DNA of 62,090 bases, from the NCBI RefSeq assembly GCF_000285575.1, contig NZ_HE611053.1, forward strand, positions 87,518 through 149,607, read 5' to 3'. A program made the translations under genes and the position numbers. Every line of letters starts with the position of its first letter. The first letter of the stretch is position 1. This stretch comes from Clostridium senegalense JC122 (GTDB taxonomy: Bacteria; Bacillota; Clostridia; Clostridiales; Clostridiaceae). Shown in pieces: positions 8,642 through 18,220 of this stretch. The notes beneath the pieces were generated by a model. That model did not search any database. It saw only the letters and a list, made by a program, of their open reading frames with translations, and had not been told where the DNA came from.

Positions 8642-11600
8642 TTAATTAATTTTTTTCAATCCACCATCTACAACCTGGTAAGTAACAGAGTTACTTTTTG
8701 GAAGAGAAAACTGGGTTTCTTTATTAATTATTTCTAGTCTATTAGATGATTCTAAATGTGTAAGAGTGATTAAAGATCCTTCTTCAAGATTTACTGTTTC
8801 ACTATTTTTAGAATAGTTATTAGTTCCAATAAAGTTCTTAGAATATACAGTTTCTTTTTTGCTGTTTTGAATCAAAATTGAAGTATAAATGTCTGAAAAA
8901 TAGCTATGAACAATACCATCTGATATGTTTATTGTTGCTTGATTTTCAGTTAAATTCATGTTCATTTCAGCAAAAGCTCTATCAGCATATCCTTTAAAAA
9001 CTGTATTAAACTCATTACCATAATATATTGGATTAGATGGGATTGGAATTTCATCTTCTGAAGATTTAACTAATCCAGTATCAGTTATTTTATAAGTTAT
9101 AATTGTATCTTTATCTAATTCTAGCTTATTAATTGTATTAGTAATTATTAAGCGGTTATTTGGCTCTTTATGCTTTATTGCTAAATAATAGCCTGTTTTT
9201 AGAGGAATATCTTTTACAAGAGCATCATTTCCCTTATTACCAATAAAGTCTTTTGTATAAACATCATTTCCTTCAGCATCTTTAATTGCAACTGAAGTAT
9301 AACTATCTGTAAAATAAACATGTGGTTCACCTTTTTTTATATCAATATTAGCTTGTTTAGATGCTAAATCTAAATTTAATTCTGCAAAAATCCAATCGCC
9401 TAAGCCTTTAAAAGTAATATTAAATTTTTCACCTAAGTAAGGATTTTTACTAGGATTTGGTATATCACTTTCATTAATTGATTCTAATTTATTTTTCATA
9501 ATTTTATATGAATTAACAGCATTTTTATTAAGTGATATATTTTTGGTATCATTATTTACAAAAAGTCTATTTGAATGTTCTCTATGTTTTATAGTGATAT
9601 AATATCCTTCTTGTAAAGGTATATCTTCAACTGAGTTATTATTTGTTTCGCTTCCTATAAAATCTCTAGAGAAAATAGTTGAACCATTTTTGTCTTGAAT
9701 TAATATAGATGCATAACTATCTTTAAAGTAATAGTGTGGCATTATATTTTCCACTGTAAGTTTACCATTTAGATTTTCTAAATCTAAATTAAGCTTGGCA
9801 AACAATCTATCACTATAACCTTTAAAATCAAATGAGAATGCAGAGCCTTCGCTTTCGTCTTCATTAGTTGTTGGATTCTCTTTTAAAAGCTCTTTATATT
9901 TAGTTAACATTTGTGTTTTTAGAGGTTCTGTTAAAGAGTTAATAGTTAGTTTTAATTCTACTTTTGATTCTGCACAATTACTTTGGCTCAGTAGTTTATT
10001 TTCATAAATTTTAGAAGCAAAAGTATCTATTGATGTAGCAAGTTCTTGATTTAGATTTTGACTTAAATTTTCATTTTTAAGTCCTTGGGAAGTAACTACT
10101 AAAGTATTAGTTTTATTATTAGTAAGTGTAGTTTTATTATTTTTAATTTTTAACCTTGAAGGTTCAGCATGATATAATCTTATTTTATAACCTTCTTTTA
10201 AAATTTGACTACTATGCTCTAAAGTTGTGTTTGTACCGTTCATTACTTTTGAGTAAGTAATATTTCCATTAGTATCTAAAATTTCGATTTTACCATATTG
10301 TTCATTAGGAAAATAGCTATGAGGGTCCTTAGAAGTTACCTCAATGTTTAAGTGTTGATTTTCTAAATCAACATGAGCACTGGCAAATTTATCATCGCCT
10401 AATCCTAAAAATTCAATTTCCTGATTAAGTAATACGCTCTTTGTACGTAATTTATAATTTAAAGTTACGTTATTATTAGATTCCTTAACTTTTAAATAAT
10501 GGGTATCAAGTGTATAACATTTATTATTAGTATTTGTTGAATAAATTGTATAAATACCAATTGGAAGTTGACCTAATGAAATACTAGGTGATGTAATAGA
10601 AACTTTCTTTACTTCTTTTTCTCCATTCATTAAATAAATAGTTTGATTTTTTATTTGATTAAAATCATCAATTTTAATGTTTAAAGTTACGTTTCCAGTT
10701 AAGCCAGTTCTAGCTAAATCATCTGTAGTCACTAATGATAAAGGAGTTTCTAAATTTAATGTTTTTTGAATTTCAGAAACTTTGCTAGTAGGAACAACTT
10801 CATTTAAAATTGCAACAGGCTTATAATTTTGATAACGATTTAATTCTTTTTGCCAATCACTCATTTTACCCTTAAATGACTCAATAACTGGTGTAAAATC
10901 AAGTTTACTTATTTCTCCATAAGCTTTGCTAAGTAAATCAAATTGATTATAATCACTAATGTTAAATCCATTAGAGTTAGCTAATTTACGGTATTCTTGA
11001 TTAAAATGAGTAAAACTATCATCTCCGGCTTTATTTTTTAAAAGTATAAAACCATAAAGTTGTTCTCTTAGGCCCCAAGTGTTAAAGGCTGATTGGTTTT
11101 TGTGCAACAAATTATCTATATTGCTATCAACAATGTTTTTTCTTCCATAATCATATAACCAACCGTTACTATATATTCCTGAACCTAAATTTTTTTGCTG
11201 AAAACTATGAGCATAAATATTATTCCATACTTCTCCTCTTGTAAAGTTATCTTGGTATCCATGACCAATCTCATGTAATGCCCCCCAACCTTTTGATAAC
11301 CAAAAACTAGCTACAGAATCTGATGTTTCAGCTGTATGGTTACCACCATAATAACCACCACCAGGTCCACTTATATCAGCTTTTATAAAGTATTTGTTAG
11401 GAATATTTTTATTAGTTTTAATATTAGTATCAAAACTAATTCCAGATAATTTATTATAATATGTGAAAATATCACGATAATAAAGGATTAATTCATCTAT
11501 AGAAGAAAAGTCTCTCATTCTCTTCATAAATGCTTTATCCTTTTGAGGTACTAGTAATTGAAAATAATCGTCTACTACTAAAGCAAAGGGAGCTGAAGTT

Positions 11601-12073
11601 CTATCCCATTGAGAAAAAAAGTCTTGTTGATTTTGACCTTTTTTATAGATAGGTAACGTTTGCATATTGTTACTTATTGTATATTCTATTTTAGGTTTTT
11701 CAGTTCCGTTATATATAGTATCTACAAAAGGTACAGAACTGTAAGGAACTGATACGGTAATTTGTGTTTGATTAAAATTACGGGATGTTTCATGCTTATT
11801 GTTATCATTTAACAACCGTAAAGTTAAATTTCCTTTAAAATTAGGATTTACTTGTTTAATAGTTAATTGGACATTTGCAGGTAAAATAATTCCTAAGTCT
11901 TGACGGTCATGGCCTAGTCCTTTAGAAAAACCAGTTTGTCTAAGCCAAGTAGGATCTTCTAATATATAAAGTTCCTTTTGTTTTACTTCATTAGCATAAA
12001 CATTTATTGAATTTCCTAAAGTAAAGCCAATGAATAATAATTGAATAATTAAAAATTTCACAAAACTCTTCAT
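8642..12073 (-). CDS. Secreted M60 (enhancin-like) metallopeptidase with mucin-binding repeats
   Basis: 1143 aa. A Sec signal peptide (about residues 1-27, ending V-Y-A-N-E) leads into the M60 domain. The zinc motif is His267-Glu268-Ile-Gly-His271, with Glu281 as probable third ligand (G-E-V-W-N-N), as in M60/enhancin peptidases that cut mucin-type O-glycoproteins. The C-terminal half holds four related modules near residues 554, 749, 887 and 1024, each with F-x-G-x-x-D-x-x-F-A, a P-H-x-Y-F stretch and an S-N-R-L motif. These resemble the putative mucin/carbohydrate-binding domain of enhancins. No LPXTG or S-layer anchor is seen, so it is probably released. A strong AAGGAGATG precedes the start. 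Confidence 0.9.
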   Translation of the reverse strand: MKSFVKFLIIQLLFIGFTLGNSINVYANEVKQKELYILEDPTWLRQTGFSKGLGHDRQDLGIILPANVQLTIKQVNPNFKGNLTLRLLNDNNKHETSRNFNQTQITVSVPYSSVPFVDTIYNGTEKPKIEYTISNNMQTLPIYKKGQNQQDFFSQWDRTSAPFALVVDDYFQLLVPQKDKAFMKRMRDFSSIDELILYYRDIFTYYNKLSGISFDTNIKTNKNIPNKYFIKADISGPGGGYYGGNHTAETSDSVASFWLSKGWGALHEIGHGYQDNFTRGEVWNNIYAHSFQQKNLGSGIYSNGWLYDYGRKNIVDSNIDNLLHKNQSAFNTWGLREQLYGFILLKNKAGDDSFTHFNQEYRKLANSNGFNISDYNQFDLLSKAYGEISKLDFTPVIESFKGKMSDWQKELNRYQNYKPVAILNEVVPTSKVSEIQKTLNLETPLSLVTTDDLARTGLTGNVTLNIKIDDFNQIKNQTIYLMNGEKEVKKVSITSPSISLGQLPIGIYTIYSTNTNNKCYTLDTHYLKVKESNNNVTLNYKLRTKSVLLNQEIEFLGLGDDKFASAHVDLENQHLNIEVTSKDPHSYFPNEQYGKIEILDTNGNITYSKVMNGTNTTLEHSSQILKEGYKIRLYHAEPSRLKIKNNKTTLTNNKTNTLVVTSQGLKNENLSQNLNQELATSIDTFASKIYENKLLSQSNCAESKVELKLTINSLTEPLKTQMLTKYKELLKENPTTNEDESEGSAFSFDFKGYSDRLFAKLNLDLENLNGKLTVENIMPHYYFKDSYASILIQDKNGSTIFSRDFIGSETNNNSVEDIPLQEGYYITIKHREHSNRLFVNNDTKNISLNKNAVNSYKIMKNKLESINESDIPNPSKNPYLGEKFNITFKGLGDWIFAELNLDLASKQANIDIKKGEPHVYFTDSYTSVAIKDAEGNDVYTKDFIGNKGNDALVKDIPLKTGYYLAIKHKEPNNRLIITNTINKLELDKDTIITYKITDTGLVKSSEDEIPIPSNPIYYGNEFNTVFKGYADRAFAEMNMNLTENQATINISDGIVHSYFSDIYTSILIQNSKKETVYSKNFIGTNNYSKNSETVNLEEGSLITLTHLESSNRLEIINKETQFSLPKSNSVTYQVVDGGLKKIN

Positions 12074-12209
12074 TTAATATCATCTCCTTATAATAAAATA
12101 ATTTCCCTAATATTCTTGGATGAGTATAACATAAAAATACATAATTTAAATATAAAGGGAATGAATAGGTTTAATTTTAGAATAAATAGATTAAAAAAAT
12201 ATCCAGAAA

Positions 12210-12314
12210 TATAGGTAAATAAGCTCAGATTTAAATTTAAATAAACTTACATTTGTTTCGGGGGAGTAACAAATAATCCATAAATAAATTTAAATTAAAA
12301 CTTAGAATCCTACA
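12210..12314 (+). repeat. Dispersed intergenic element, short copy
   Basis: It begins TATAGGTAAATAAGCTC and ends AAAACTTAGAATCCTACA, matching both ends of the family, with a 105-base span. It lies in the 12074-12544 gap, which otherwise holds only AT-rich sequence and the promoter at 12484. Confidence 0.4.
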
Positions 12315-12483
12315 TTACAATAATATTTTCGAATAGTATTTTAAAACATTTAGTTTACATAATTAAAATTAAGTTATTTAAAATATTGTAAACTAAAAAA
12401 TAAATGAAATTAGTAAAGAATAACATAAATATTAGCATATTATTTTAAGTTATATTTAACAATTATGTTTATTATTAATTTTT

Positions 12484-12513
12484 TTGTAAAAATATATTTA
12501 AATTATGTATAAT
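12484..12513 (+). promoter_or_regulatory. Promoter of VanRS-like operon
   Basis: TTGTAA (12484-12489), 18-base spacer, TATAAT (12508-12513), 31 bases before the start codon. The -35 box is weak, as expected if the regulator activates its own promoter. Confidence 0.45.
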
Positions 12514-12544
12514 AAATATATGAATTAATAAAGGTGGTGATATT

Positions 12545-13240
12545 ATGGAGAAAATATTAATTGTTGAAGATGATGAAGACATTAGAAAAATTTTAAAGAT
12601 TTATTTAGAAGGTCAGTCTTATGAGATTTTAGAAGCTGAAAATGGATATGAAGCTATGAAACAAATAGATAATAAACTAGATTTAATTATCTTAGATTTA
12701 ATGCTTCCTGATATAGATGGACTTACTATTTGCAAAAATATAAGAAAAAAATATCGTTTTCCTATTATAATGATTACAGCTAAAAATGCAGATCAAGATA
12801 AAATATTAGGATTAAGTTATGGTGCTGATGATTATATTACAAAACCATTTAATCCATTAGAAGTTATTGCTAGGGTAAAAGCACAACTTAGGCGTTATAA
12901 TCAATATGGAGATAATGAATTTGATATTGATAACTCAGATAAAATCTATTATAAGGGTCTTATATTAAACAAGAAAAGCAAAAATGTAAATGTCAATGGA
13001 GAAGATGTCAAGCTTACACCAACTGAGTTTAAGATTTTAGAGGTTTTATTAGATAGAAAAGGACAAGTTTTAAATGGAGAGGAATTATTTCATTTAATTT
13101 GGGATGATGAGTATTTCTCAAAATCAACTAATACTATTACAGTACATGTTAGAAATTTAAGAGAAAAAATAGGTGATTCTTCTGAAAAACCGCAATATAT
13201 TAAAACTGTATGGGGGGTAGGTTACATAATTGAAGCGTAA
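12545..13240 (+). CDS. OmpR-family response regulator, VanR-like
   Basis: 231 aa. Receiver domain with E-D-D, phospho-acceptor Asp51 (I-L-D-L-M-L-P) and T-K-P Lys; winged helix (about 135-230) ending T-V-W-G-V-G-Y. AAGGTGGTG precedes the ATG. Its 3' end overlaps the kinase start. It heads a run of RR, HK, ABC ATPase, two permeases and VanZ, all on the same strand, so it probably controls this transporter in response to cell-wall-active compounds. No vanHAX genes are nearby, so the Van name refers to similarity only. Confidence 0.92.
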   Translation: MEKILIVEDDEDIRKILKIYLEGQSYEILEAENGYEAMKQIDNKLDLIILDLMLPDIDGLTICKNIRKKYRFPIIMITAKNADQDKILGLSYGADDYITKPFNPLEVIARVKAQLRRYNQYGDNEFDIDNSDKIYYKGLILNKKSKNVNVNGEDVKLTPTEFKILEVLLDRKGQVLNGEELFHLIWDDEYFSKSTNTITVHVRNLREKIGDSSEKPQYIKTVWGVGYIIEA

Positions 13241-14345
13241 GAAGTGGAACTGGAATTTTTATATTATTGCATTTATAGCATATATATTTGTACTTATATT
13301 TATTGATGCTTATTTAGAAGGAAGTGTAGCAGAGTATTTTGTAAGAACAATTCTTGATGATAGAGAAGAAGCATTAAGTATACGCGGATTTCATATTATA
13401 AGGGGGAGTTTTAGATGGGACAGATTAAGAGATATATTAATATTTCTTGCTGTTGGAGGATTTTTAATTTTAGAAATATGTGTTCATTTTGCTTCTAAAA
13501 TATCAAAGAATAAACAAAATAAAAAAATTTTAGAGCAAGTTGAAGAAAGAATAAGTTTATTTCAAAATGGAGAAAATCCAAGTGAAGTTCAAGAGTTTAA
13601 GGTGATTGATATGGAAATTAAATCAATTTTAAATGAGAAAGAAAAGATAAGACAACGTATAGAAATGGAAATACAAAAGAAAAATGATTTAGTTACATAT
13701 CTTGCCCATGATTTAAAAACACCATTAACTAGTATTATTGGCTATCTTAATATTTTAGAAGAATCGGAAGTAGCTGAAAATATACGTAAAGAATATTTAA
13801 AAAGAGTGCTGGACAAGGCATATCATTTGGAGGATTTAACTAATCAATTTTTTGATATTACAAGATTTAATCTTCAAGATATCCCTTTAAATAAAACAGA
13901 AATTAATGGAGAGTTTTTTCTTGAACAAATAACTGATGAATTATATCCGTTACTATTACCAAAACAATTGAAATTAGATTTGAATGTTTCATCAAATCTT
14001 AGAATTTATGGTGATGGAACACTTTTAGCGAGAGTTTTAAATAACTTATTAAAAAATGCAATTAGTTATAGTAATAATGATTCAATTATTAAGGTAACTG
14101 GTAAAGAGGAAAATAATTCAGTAATTATAATTGTTGAAAATGATGGAGATATAATATCTAAGCAAGAACTCGAGCTTATATTTGAAAAATTTTATCGTCG
14201 AGATAAGGCTAGAAGTCAATCATCTGGTTCAGGTTTAGGGCTTGCTATTGCAAAAGAAATTGTTGAACGACATGATGGAATATTAAAAGCACAAAGTTTA
14301 AAAGGACATACTAAATTTATTATTCATTTACCAAAATCTTTATAA
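13230..14345 (+). CDS. Sensor histidine kinase, VanS-like
   Basis: 371 aa from TTG at 13230, which follows GGGTAGG by 8 bases and overlaps the response regulator by 11. Two transmembrane helices (about 10-27 and 67-88) border an outer loop of about 40 aa. The HisKA box is L-A-H-D-L-K-T-P with His160, followed by a HATPase with N-N-L-L-K-N-A, E-N-D-G-D and G-S-G-L-G-L motifs. The short loop and box sequence are typical of VanS-type kinases of clostridia. It pairs with the regulator upstream. Confidence 0.9.
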   Translation: MKRKKWNWNFYIIAFIAYIFVLIFIDAYLEGSVAEYFVRTILDDREEALSIRGFHIIRGSFRWDRLRDILIFLAVGGFLILEICVHFASKISKNKQNKKILEQVEERISLFQNGENPSEVQEFKVIDMEIKSILNEKEKIRQRIEMEIQKKNDLVTYLAHDLKTPLTSIIGYLNILEESEVAENIRKEYLKRVLDKAYHLEDLTNQFFDITRFNLQDIPLNKTEINGEFFLEQITDELYPLLLPKQLKLDLNVSSNLRIYGDGTLLARVLNNLLKNAISYSNNDSIIKVTGKEENNSVIIIVENDGDIISKQELELIFEKFYRRDKARSQSSGSGLGLAIAKEIVERHDGILKAQSLKGHTKFIIHLPKSL

Positions 14346-14370
14346 AATCTTTATAAAATCTAAATAGATT

Positions 14371-14434
14371 ATAAATAAACCTTTGTTCAATCATTGATAA
14401 ACTAATGTTAGAACAAAGGTTTATTTATTTTAGG
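14371..14434 (+). terminator. Attenuator-like hairpin between kinase and ABC genes
   Basis: Perfect 18-bp inverted repeat (14371-14388 with 14411-14428) with a 22-base loop, followed by TTTTAGGAGG, so the stem ends just before the ribosome binding site of the ABC ATPase. It could terminate part of the transcripts, giving more RR/HK than transporter, or serve as an antitermination site. Confidence 0.6.
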
Positions 14435-14443
14435 AGGAATAAC

Positions 14444-15310
14444 ATGGAATTAAGAATTGATAAAGTGACAAAAGAATTTAAAGATTTAAAGGCTGTAAAG
14501 GATGTTGATTTAAATTTTACACCTGGGATATGGGGGCTTTTAGGACATAATGGAGCTGGAAAAACAACACTTATGAAAATGATGGTAGGAAATCTAAGAC
14601 CTAGTAAAGGAGAAATACTTTTTGATGGTCATTCAATCTCTAGTTTAGGTGGAAAGTATTTAGATAAAATAGGTTATCTGCCTCAACATTTTGGTTATGA
14701 TAAAAATCAAACCGTAGAGGATTTTCTAAAATATATAGCTTCTTTAAAAGGAATTGATAAAGAATTAAGAAATAAAAGGATTATAGATTTGTTACAACAG
14801 TTTAACCTATCTGACGTAAGACGTAAAAAAGTAGATAAGCTTTCTGGAGGTATGAAAAGAAGGGTCGGCATATGTCAAGCAATGTTAAATGATCCGGATA
14901 TTTTAATTGTTGATGAACCAACAGCTGGTTTAGATATTGAAGAAAGAAAAAACTTTCGTCAATATTTAACAACAATTAGTAAGGAAAAGATTATTATTTT
15001 ATCTACTCATATTGTTTCTGACATAGAATTTATTGCAAACTATCTTATACTTATGGAAAAAGGAGCAATTATTGAATATGGAGAAAGTAATGCTTTAATT
15101 AATTCTATTGATGGTATGGTTTTTGAAGCATTGGTAAGAGAAGAAGAGGTTCATATGTTAGAAAAGAAGTATAAAGTAATGAATTTTAGAAATGAAGGAG
15201 ATGGATTAGTAGCAATTAGATATATTGCAAAAGAACCATTAGAAAATAGTGAAAAAGTGAAACCTAATCTTAATGACTTTTATCTTTCAAAAGTAAAGGA
15301 GGTTAAATAA
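14444..15310 (+). CDS. ABC transporter ATP-binding protein
   Basis: 288 aa. Walker A (G-H-N-G-A-G-K-T), signature L-S-G-G-M-K-R-R, Walker B (I-L-I-V-D-E-P-T-A-G-L-D) and H-switch (S-T-H-I-V-S) are present. About 70 residues follow the nucleotide-binding domain, as in antimicrobial-peptide exporters. The start at 14444 follows TAGGAGG by 8 bases; an upstream in-frame ATG at 14405 lies inside the hairpin. It ends at the A of the next start region (15310), coupling it with the first permease. Likely exports or detoxifies a peptide or lipid-linked compound with the two permeases downstream. Confidence 0.9.
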   Translation: MELRIDKVTKEFKDLKAVKDVDLNFTPGIWGLLGHNGAGKTTLMKMMVGNLRPSKGEILFDGHSISSLGGKYLDKIGYLPQHFGYDKNQTVEDFLKYIASLKGIDKELRNKRIIDLLQQFNLSDVRRKKVDKLSGGMKRRVGICQAMLNDPDILIVDEPTAGLDIEERKNFRQYLTTISKEKIIILSTHIVSDIEFIANYLILMEKGAIIEYGESNALINSIDGMVFEALVREEEVHMLEKKYKVMNFRNEGDGLVAIRYIAKEPLENSEKVKPNLNDFYLSKVKEVK

Positions 15311-16548
15311 TGGATTTGTTTATTTCTGAATTTAAACGTCAAATAAGTGCAAAAAGATTTATATTATATGTTTTAATTCCTATAATTTTTGCTGTTTTAT
15401 GGGCTTGGTTTATTATAGGAGGAGCTACAGCAGATTTTATGCAAACAGGGTGTTATAAAGAATATAAAGGCAAAGCAGCAATAGAAATTGCAGCTAAGGA
15501 TAGAAATGTTACTGCCGGAAAAATGACTGAAGGTAAATTTCAAAAAGGGCGTGATACATTTGTTAATGCATTAAGAAGTGATGATGAAAGTGATGTAAAA
15601 ATTACTAAAGATTTATTACAATATGCTGTTTATGCTGATAGTTTAGTAATGCAGAATATTCAATTGAAAAACATTAGGGGAGAATCTATAAATGGATATG
15701 CAAAACTTCCTGAGAATGCAGGAAAAAGTTTTTATGAAAATGAAGATATATGCTATGAGTATATGATGAATTTAAAGTTGAAAAATGAAGCTGAAAAAGA
15801 ATTAGCTTTAAAAATGTGGAATGAAGTAGAAAAACCATACACTTACTATGGAGGTTCTGAGGTTTGGAGTGAGGGTATTGAACATATACAAATTTTTACT
15901 TTTGTTCTTTTAATAATAGCTGGATTCTTTTCAAGTGGTATTATTGCAAGGGATAAGGAAAGTGGTTTAGATGAAATTATATCCACAACTAAAAAAGGAA
16001 GAAAAAATTTATTATGTCCCAAACTTTTGTTACCACTAATTATGGCAGTTCTAATATATACTGTGGGAATGGGAACATATGTAGTAATTTTAAAGCATTA
16101 TCTACCAGCAGATGCCCTTCAAACATCAGCTCAAGTATTTATGAAAACAGTGTTGCCTTATAATTTAGGGGAACTTATGAAAAATATAATTATTTTTGGA
16201 TTAATAGGAACAATTACTATTTCTGCATTTACCACTTTCATTTCATCTATAAGTAAGAAAACTTCAATAGTAATGAGTATTATAGTGCTAGTGATTATTA
16301 GTGGATTTATATTATCTGTATCCATGGGTTTAAGCAATCCAATACTAAACTTTATTAATTTTATTTTACCAGGTAATGTAATATTTTCTTTTTTAAATAT
16401 TGGGGTGCCTGTGGTTTCTATTTTTGGCAAAGCAATATTATCTTTTAAACTAAACTTAATAATAAGTTTATTACTAATTTTAATTAGTTTCATGTTGACT
16501 TCATGGACTTACGTTAGGAGGGGAATAAAATGTTGTTTCAAGAAATAA
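15310..16548 (+). CDS. ABC transporter permease, first subunit
   Basis: 412 aa. One helix near residues 19-40, a long extracellular region of about 150 aa, then five to six helices from about residue 195 to 405, the usual shape of ABC-2-type permeases with a large outer domain. GGAGG precedes the ATG. It overlaps the second permease by 19 bases, so a heterodimeric membrane part is likely. The outer domain may bind an antimicrobial peptide or cell-wall precursor; this is inferred from operon context. Confidence 0.82.
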   Translation: MDLFISEFKRQISAKRFILYVLIPIIFAVLWAWFIIGGATADFMQTGCYKEYKGKAAIEIAAKDRNVTAGKMTEGKFQKGRDTFVNALRSDDESDVKITKDLLQYAVYADSLVMQNIQLKNIRGESINGYAKLPENAGKSFYENEDICYEYMMNLKLKNEAEKELALKMWNEVEKPYTYYGGSEVWSEGIEHIQIFTFVLLIIAGFFSSGIIARDKESGLDEIISTTKKGRKNLLCPKLLLPLIMAVLIYTVGMGTYVVILKHYLPADALQTSAQVFMKTVLPYNLGELMKNIIIFGLIGTITISAFTTFISSISKKTSIVMSIIVLVIISGFILSVSMGLSNPILNFINFILPGNVIFSFLNIGVPVVSIFGKAILSFKLNLIISLLLILISFMLTSWTYVRRGIKCCFKK

Positions 16549-17645
16549 AACGCCGCTTATTTACAAAATATGTTTTATTCTCTGTGATTGGAATTTTAAT
16601 TATTACATTAGGTTTAAATTTTATGTTAATACATGATGAAAGAGAGATTAATTATAATTTTCAACAAGAGGCTTTTTATGAAGGTGATATTAAAGAAGAT
16701 GAGGTTTTAGTTGCACTTAAAAAAGTTCGTGATGAAAAATCTGAAGAATCACGATATACATCTCAACTATATATTATTAATAGTCTTGTTAATACTTATC
16801 CAGGTATTTTATATACTGAGAATAAAGTTAAGGATTTTCCAGATAAATTTGCAAAAGATTTTTATCAATGTTGGAAATATAAGTTTGAGGCATTAATTAA
16901 GAAACTTCCTTCTTCACAACAAGAAATAGCTAAGGAGAAATTAAATCAAGTTAAGATTCCATTTAAGCAATATTATGGGCATCAAATATATCCTTTTGTA
17001 CTAGGAAACATTCAAATCATTTATATGATAATTGCATTTCTAGTAACATTTTTTGCAGCAAGTACTTATTCAGAGAGTTTTGAAGATGGTAGTATGGATA
17101 TTATTATTACAACAAAATTTTATAAAAAAAATATGTTCCTAAGAGCTTTACCAGCAATTATTTATGGAGTTTTATTGACTATAATAACTACCCTAGGAAC
17201 AGTATTTATAATAAGTTCTAAGTTTGGATTTAAAGGATTAAAAAGTAGTTTTAAAATGATTTCATTATTTTCTTATGGTAATTTTACAATAGGACAAACT
17301 ATATTAATTATGGCAATAGCAGAAGTTATAGGGGTTTTTGCGTTATCTACGGTAATGGGATATTTATCTTTAAAATTAAAGAAAACCACTGCAGTTATAG
17401 CTATAGGTGTTGGTTTAAATATGTTTTATATAATTGTAAGTAAGTTTATGTCATTTTCAACAAATTTAATAAAATATTTACTAAATGCAATTCCTATATC
17501 TACTCATCAGGTATTTATCAGTATGAATGAATTTTCTTTAGGTTTCAGAATTTGGGAACCATATGAAATTATGATTGAAGTATTAATAGTATTTATAATC
17601 TCTTTTATAGCATTAACTTTTGCCATCAATAGAAAGGAAGTTTAA
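16530..17645 (+). CDS. ABC transporter permease, second subunit
   Basis: 371 aa with the same layout as the preceding permease: an N-terminal helix (about 14-33), an outer region of about 130 aa, then about five helices to the C terminus. The two share patterns such as a Tyr-Gly-Gly/Gly-His turn before the second helix and an acidic D-G/D-E-I-I-(S/T)-T-T-K motif. GGAGGGG precedes the start inside the end of the first permease. It ends two bases before VanZ. Confidence 0.82.
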   Translation: MLFQEIKRRLFTKYVLFSVIGILIITLGLNFMLIHDEREINYNFQQEAFYEGDIKEDEVLVALKKVRDEKSEESRYTSQLYIINSLVNTYPGILYTENKVKDFPDKFAKDFYQCWKYKFEALIKKLPSSQQEIAKEKLNQVKIPFKQYYGHQIYPFVLGNIQIIYMIIAFLVTFFAASTYSESFEDGSMDIIITTKFYKKNMFLRALPAIIYGVLLTIITTLGTVFIISSKFGFKGLKSSFKMISLFSYGNFTIGQTILIMAIAEVIGVFALSTVMGYLSLKLKKTTAVIAIGVGLNMFYIIVSKFMSFSTNLIKYLLNAIPISTHQVFISMNEFSLGFRIWEPYEIMIEVLIVFIISFIALTFAINRKEV

Positions 17646-17647
17646 AA

Positions 17648-18088
17648 ATGAAGAAAAAATGGAAATTTATATATGGTTTTATTATAATAGTTTACACTCT
17701 TATCTTACTTGATATTTTAATATTTAAGTACTTAGATAATCCATTGCAGCTAATTACAGGGAATCATCCAGATTATCGAGGAATGAATCTTATTTTATTT
17801 AAAGATATTTGGGATGCTAAGTGTTCTGTAGGTTATAATAAAAATTCAATAATAGGAAATATTTTGTTATTTGTGCCACTTCCTATACTTTATAATATAG
17901 TTATAAAAGATAATTGGAAAAAATCTTTACTGTTATCTTTTGAAATTAGTGTAATTGTGGAATTAACTCAATATATATTTAGAATAGGGGCATTAGATAT
18001 AAATGATGTTTTTCTAAATACATTAGGTGGTCTTTTAGGAATTATTATTTATAAGTTTGCAAAAAAGTATTTCCTGAGAAGTGTGTAG
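17648..18088 (+). CDS. VanZ-family membrane protein, last helix probably lost by frameshift
   Basis: 146 aa. VanZ hallmarks are an N-terminal helix, N-L-I-L-F (about residue 46), N-I-L-L-F-V-P (about 74), E-L-T-Q (about 102) and D-I-N-D-V-F-L-N-T-L-G-G near residue 118. VanZ proteins give low-level teicoplanin or lipoglycopeptide tolerance in some settings; the mechanism is unclear. It directly follows the ABC permeases. After the stop, the +1 frame from 18073 to 18168 encodes a further hydrophobic helix (I-I-G-I-L-G-G-L-A-G-I-L-V-V-A). Adding one T at 18070-18072 would fuse it to VanZ, giving about 172 aa. Confidence 0.85.
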   Translation: MKKKWKFIYGFIIIVYTLILLDILIFKYLDNPLQLITGNHPDYRGMNLILFKDIWDAKCSVGYNKNSIIGNILLFVPLPILYNIVIKDNWKKSLLLSFEISVIVELTQYIFRIGALDINDVFLNTLGGLLGIIIYKFAKKYFLRSV

Positions 18089-18184
18089 TAAAAATAATAG
18101 GAATTTTAGGTGGATTAGCAGGGATTTTAGTTGTTGCATTAGATACTCTTATATATATTTATAATTAATAAGTTTTATAAAGTT

Positions 18185-18220
18185 AATAAGATAGGACTTA
18201 AACGTTCTATCTTATTTTGT
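18185..18220 (+). terminator. Terminator of the VanRS-ABC-VanZ operon
   Basis: 12-bp stem with one G-U pair (18185-18196 with 18205-18216), then TTTTG. It lies right after the alternative-frame extension of VanZ, which supports that extension being part of the original gene. Confidence 0.75.

Noticed and set aside
16158-16493. Minus-strand frame inside the ABC permease
   Set aside because: A shadow of the membrane-protein coding strand without start signals.
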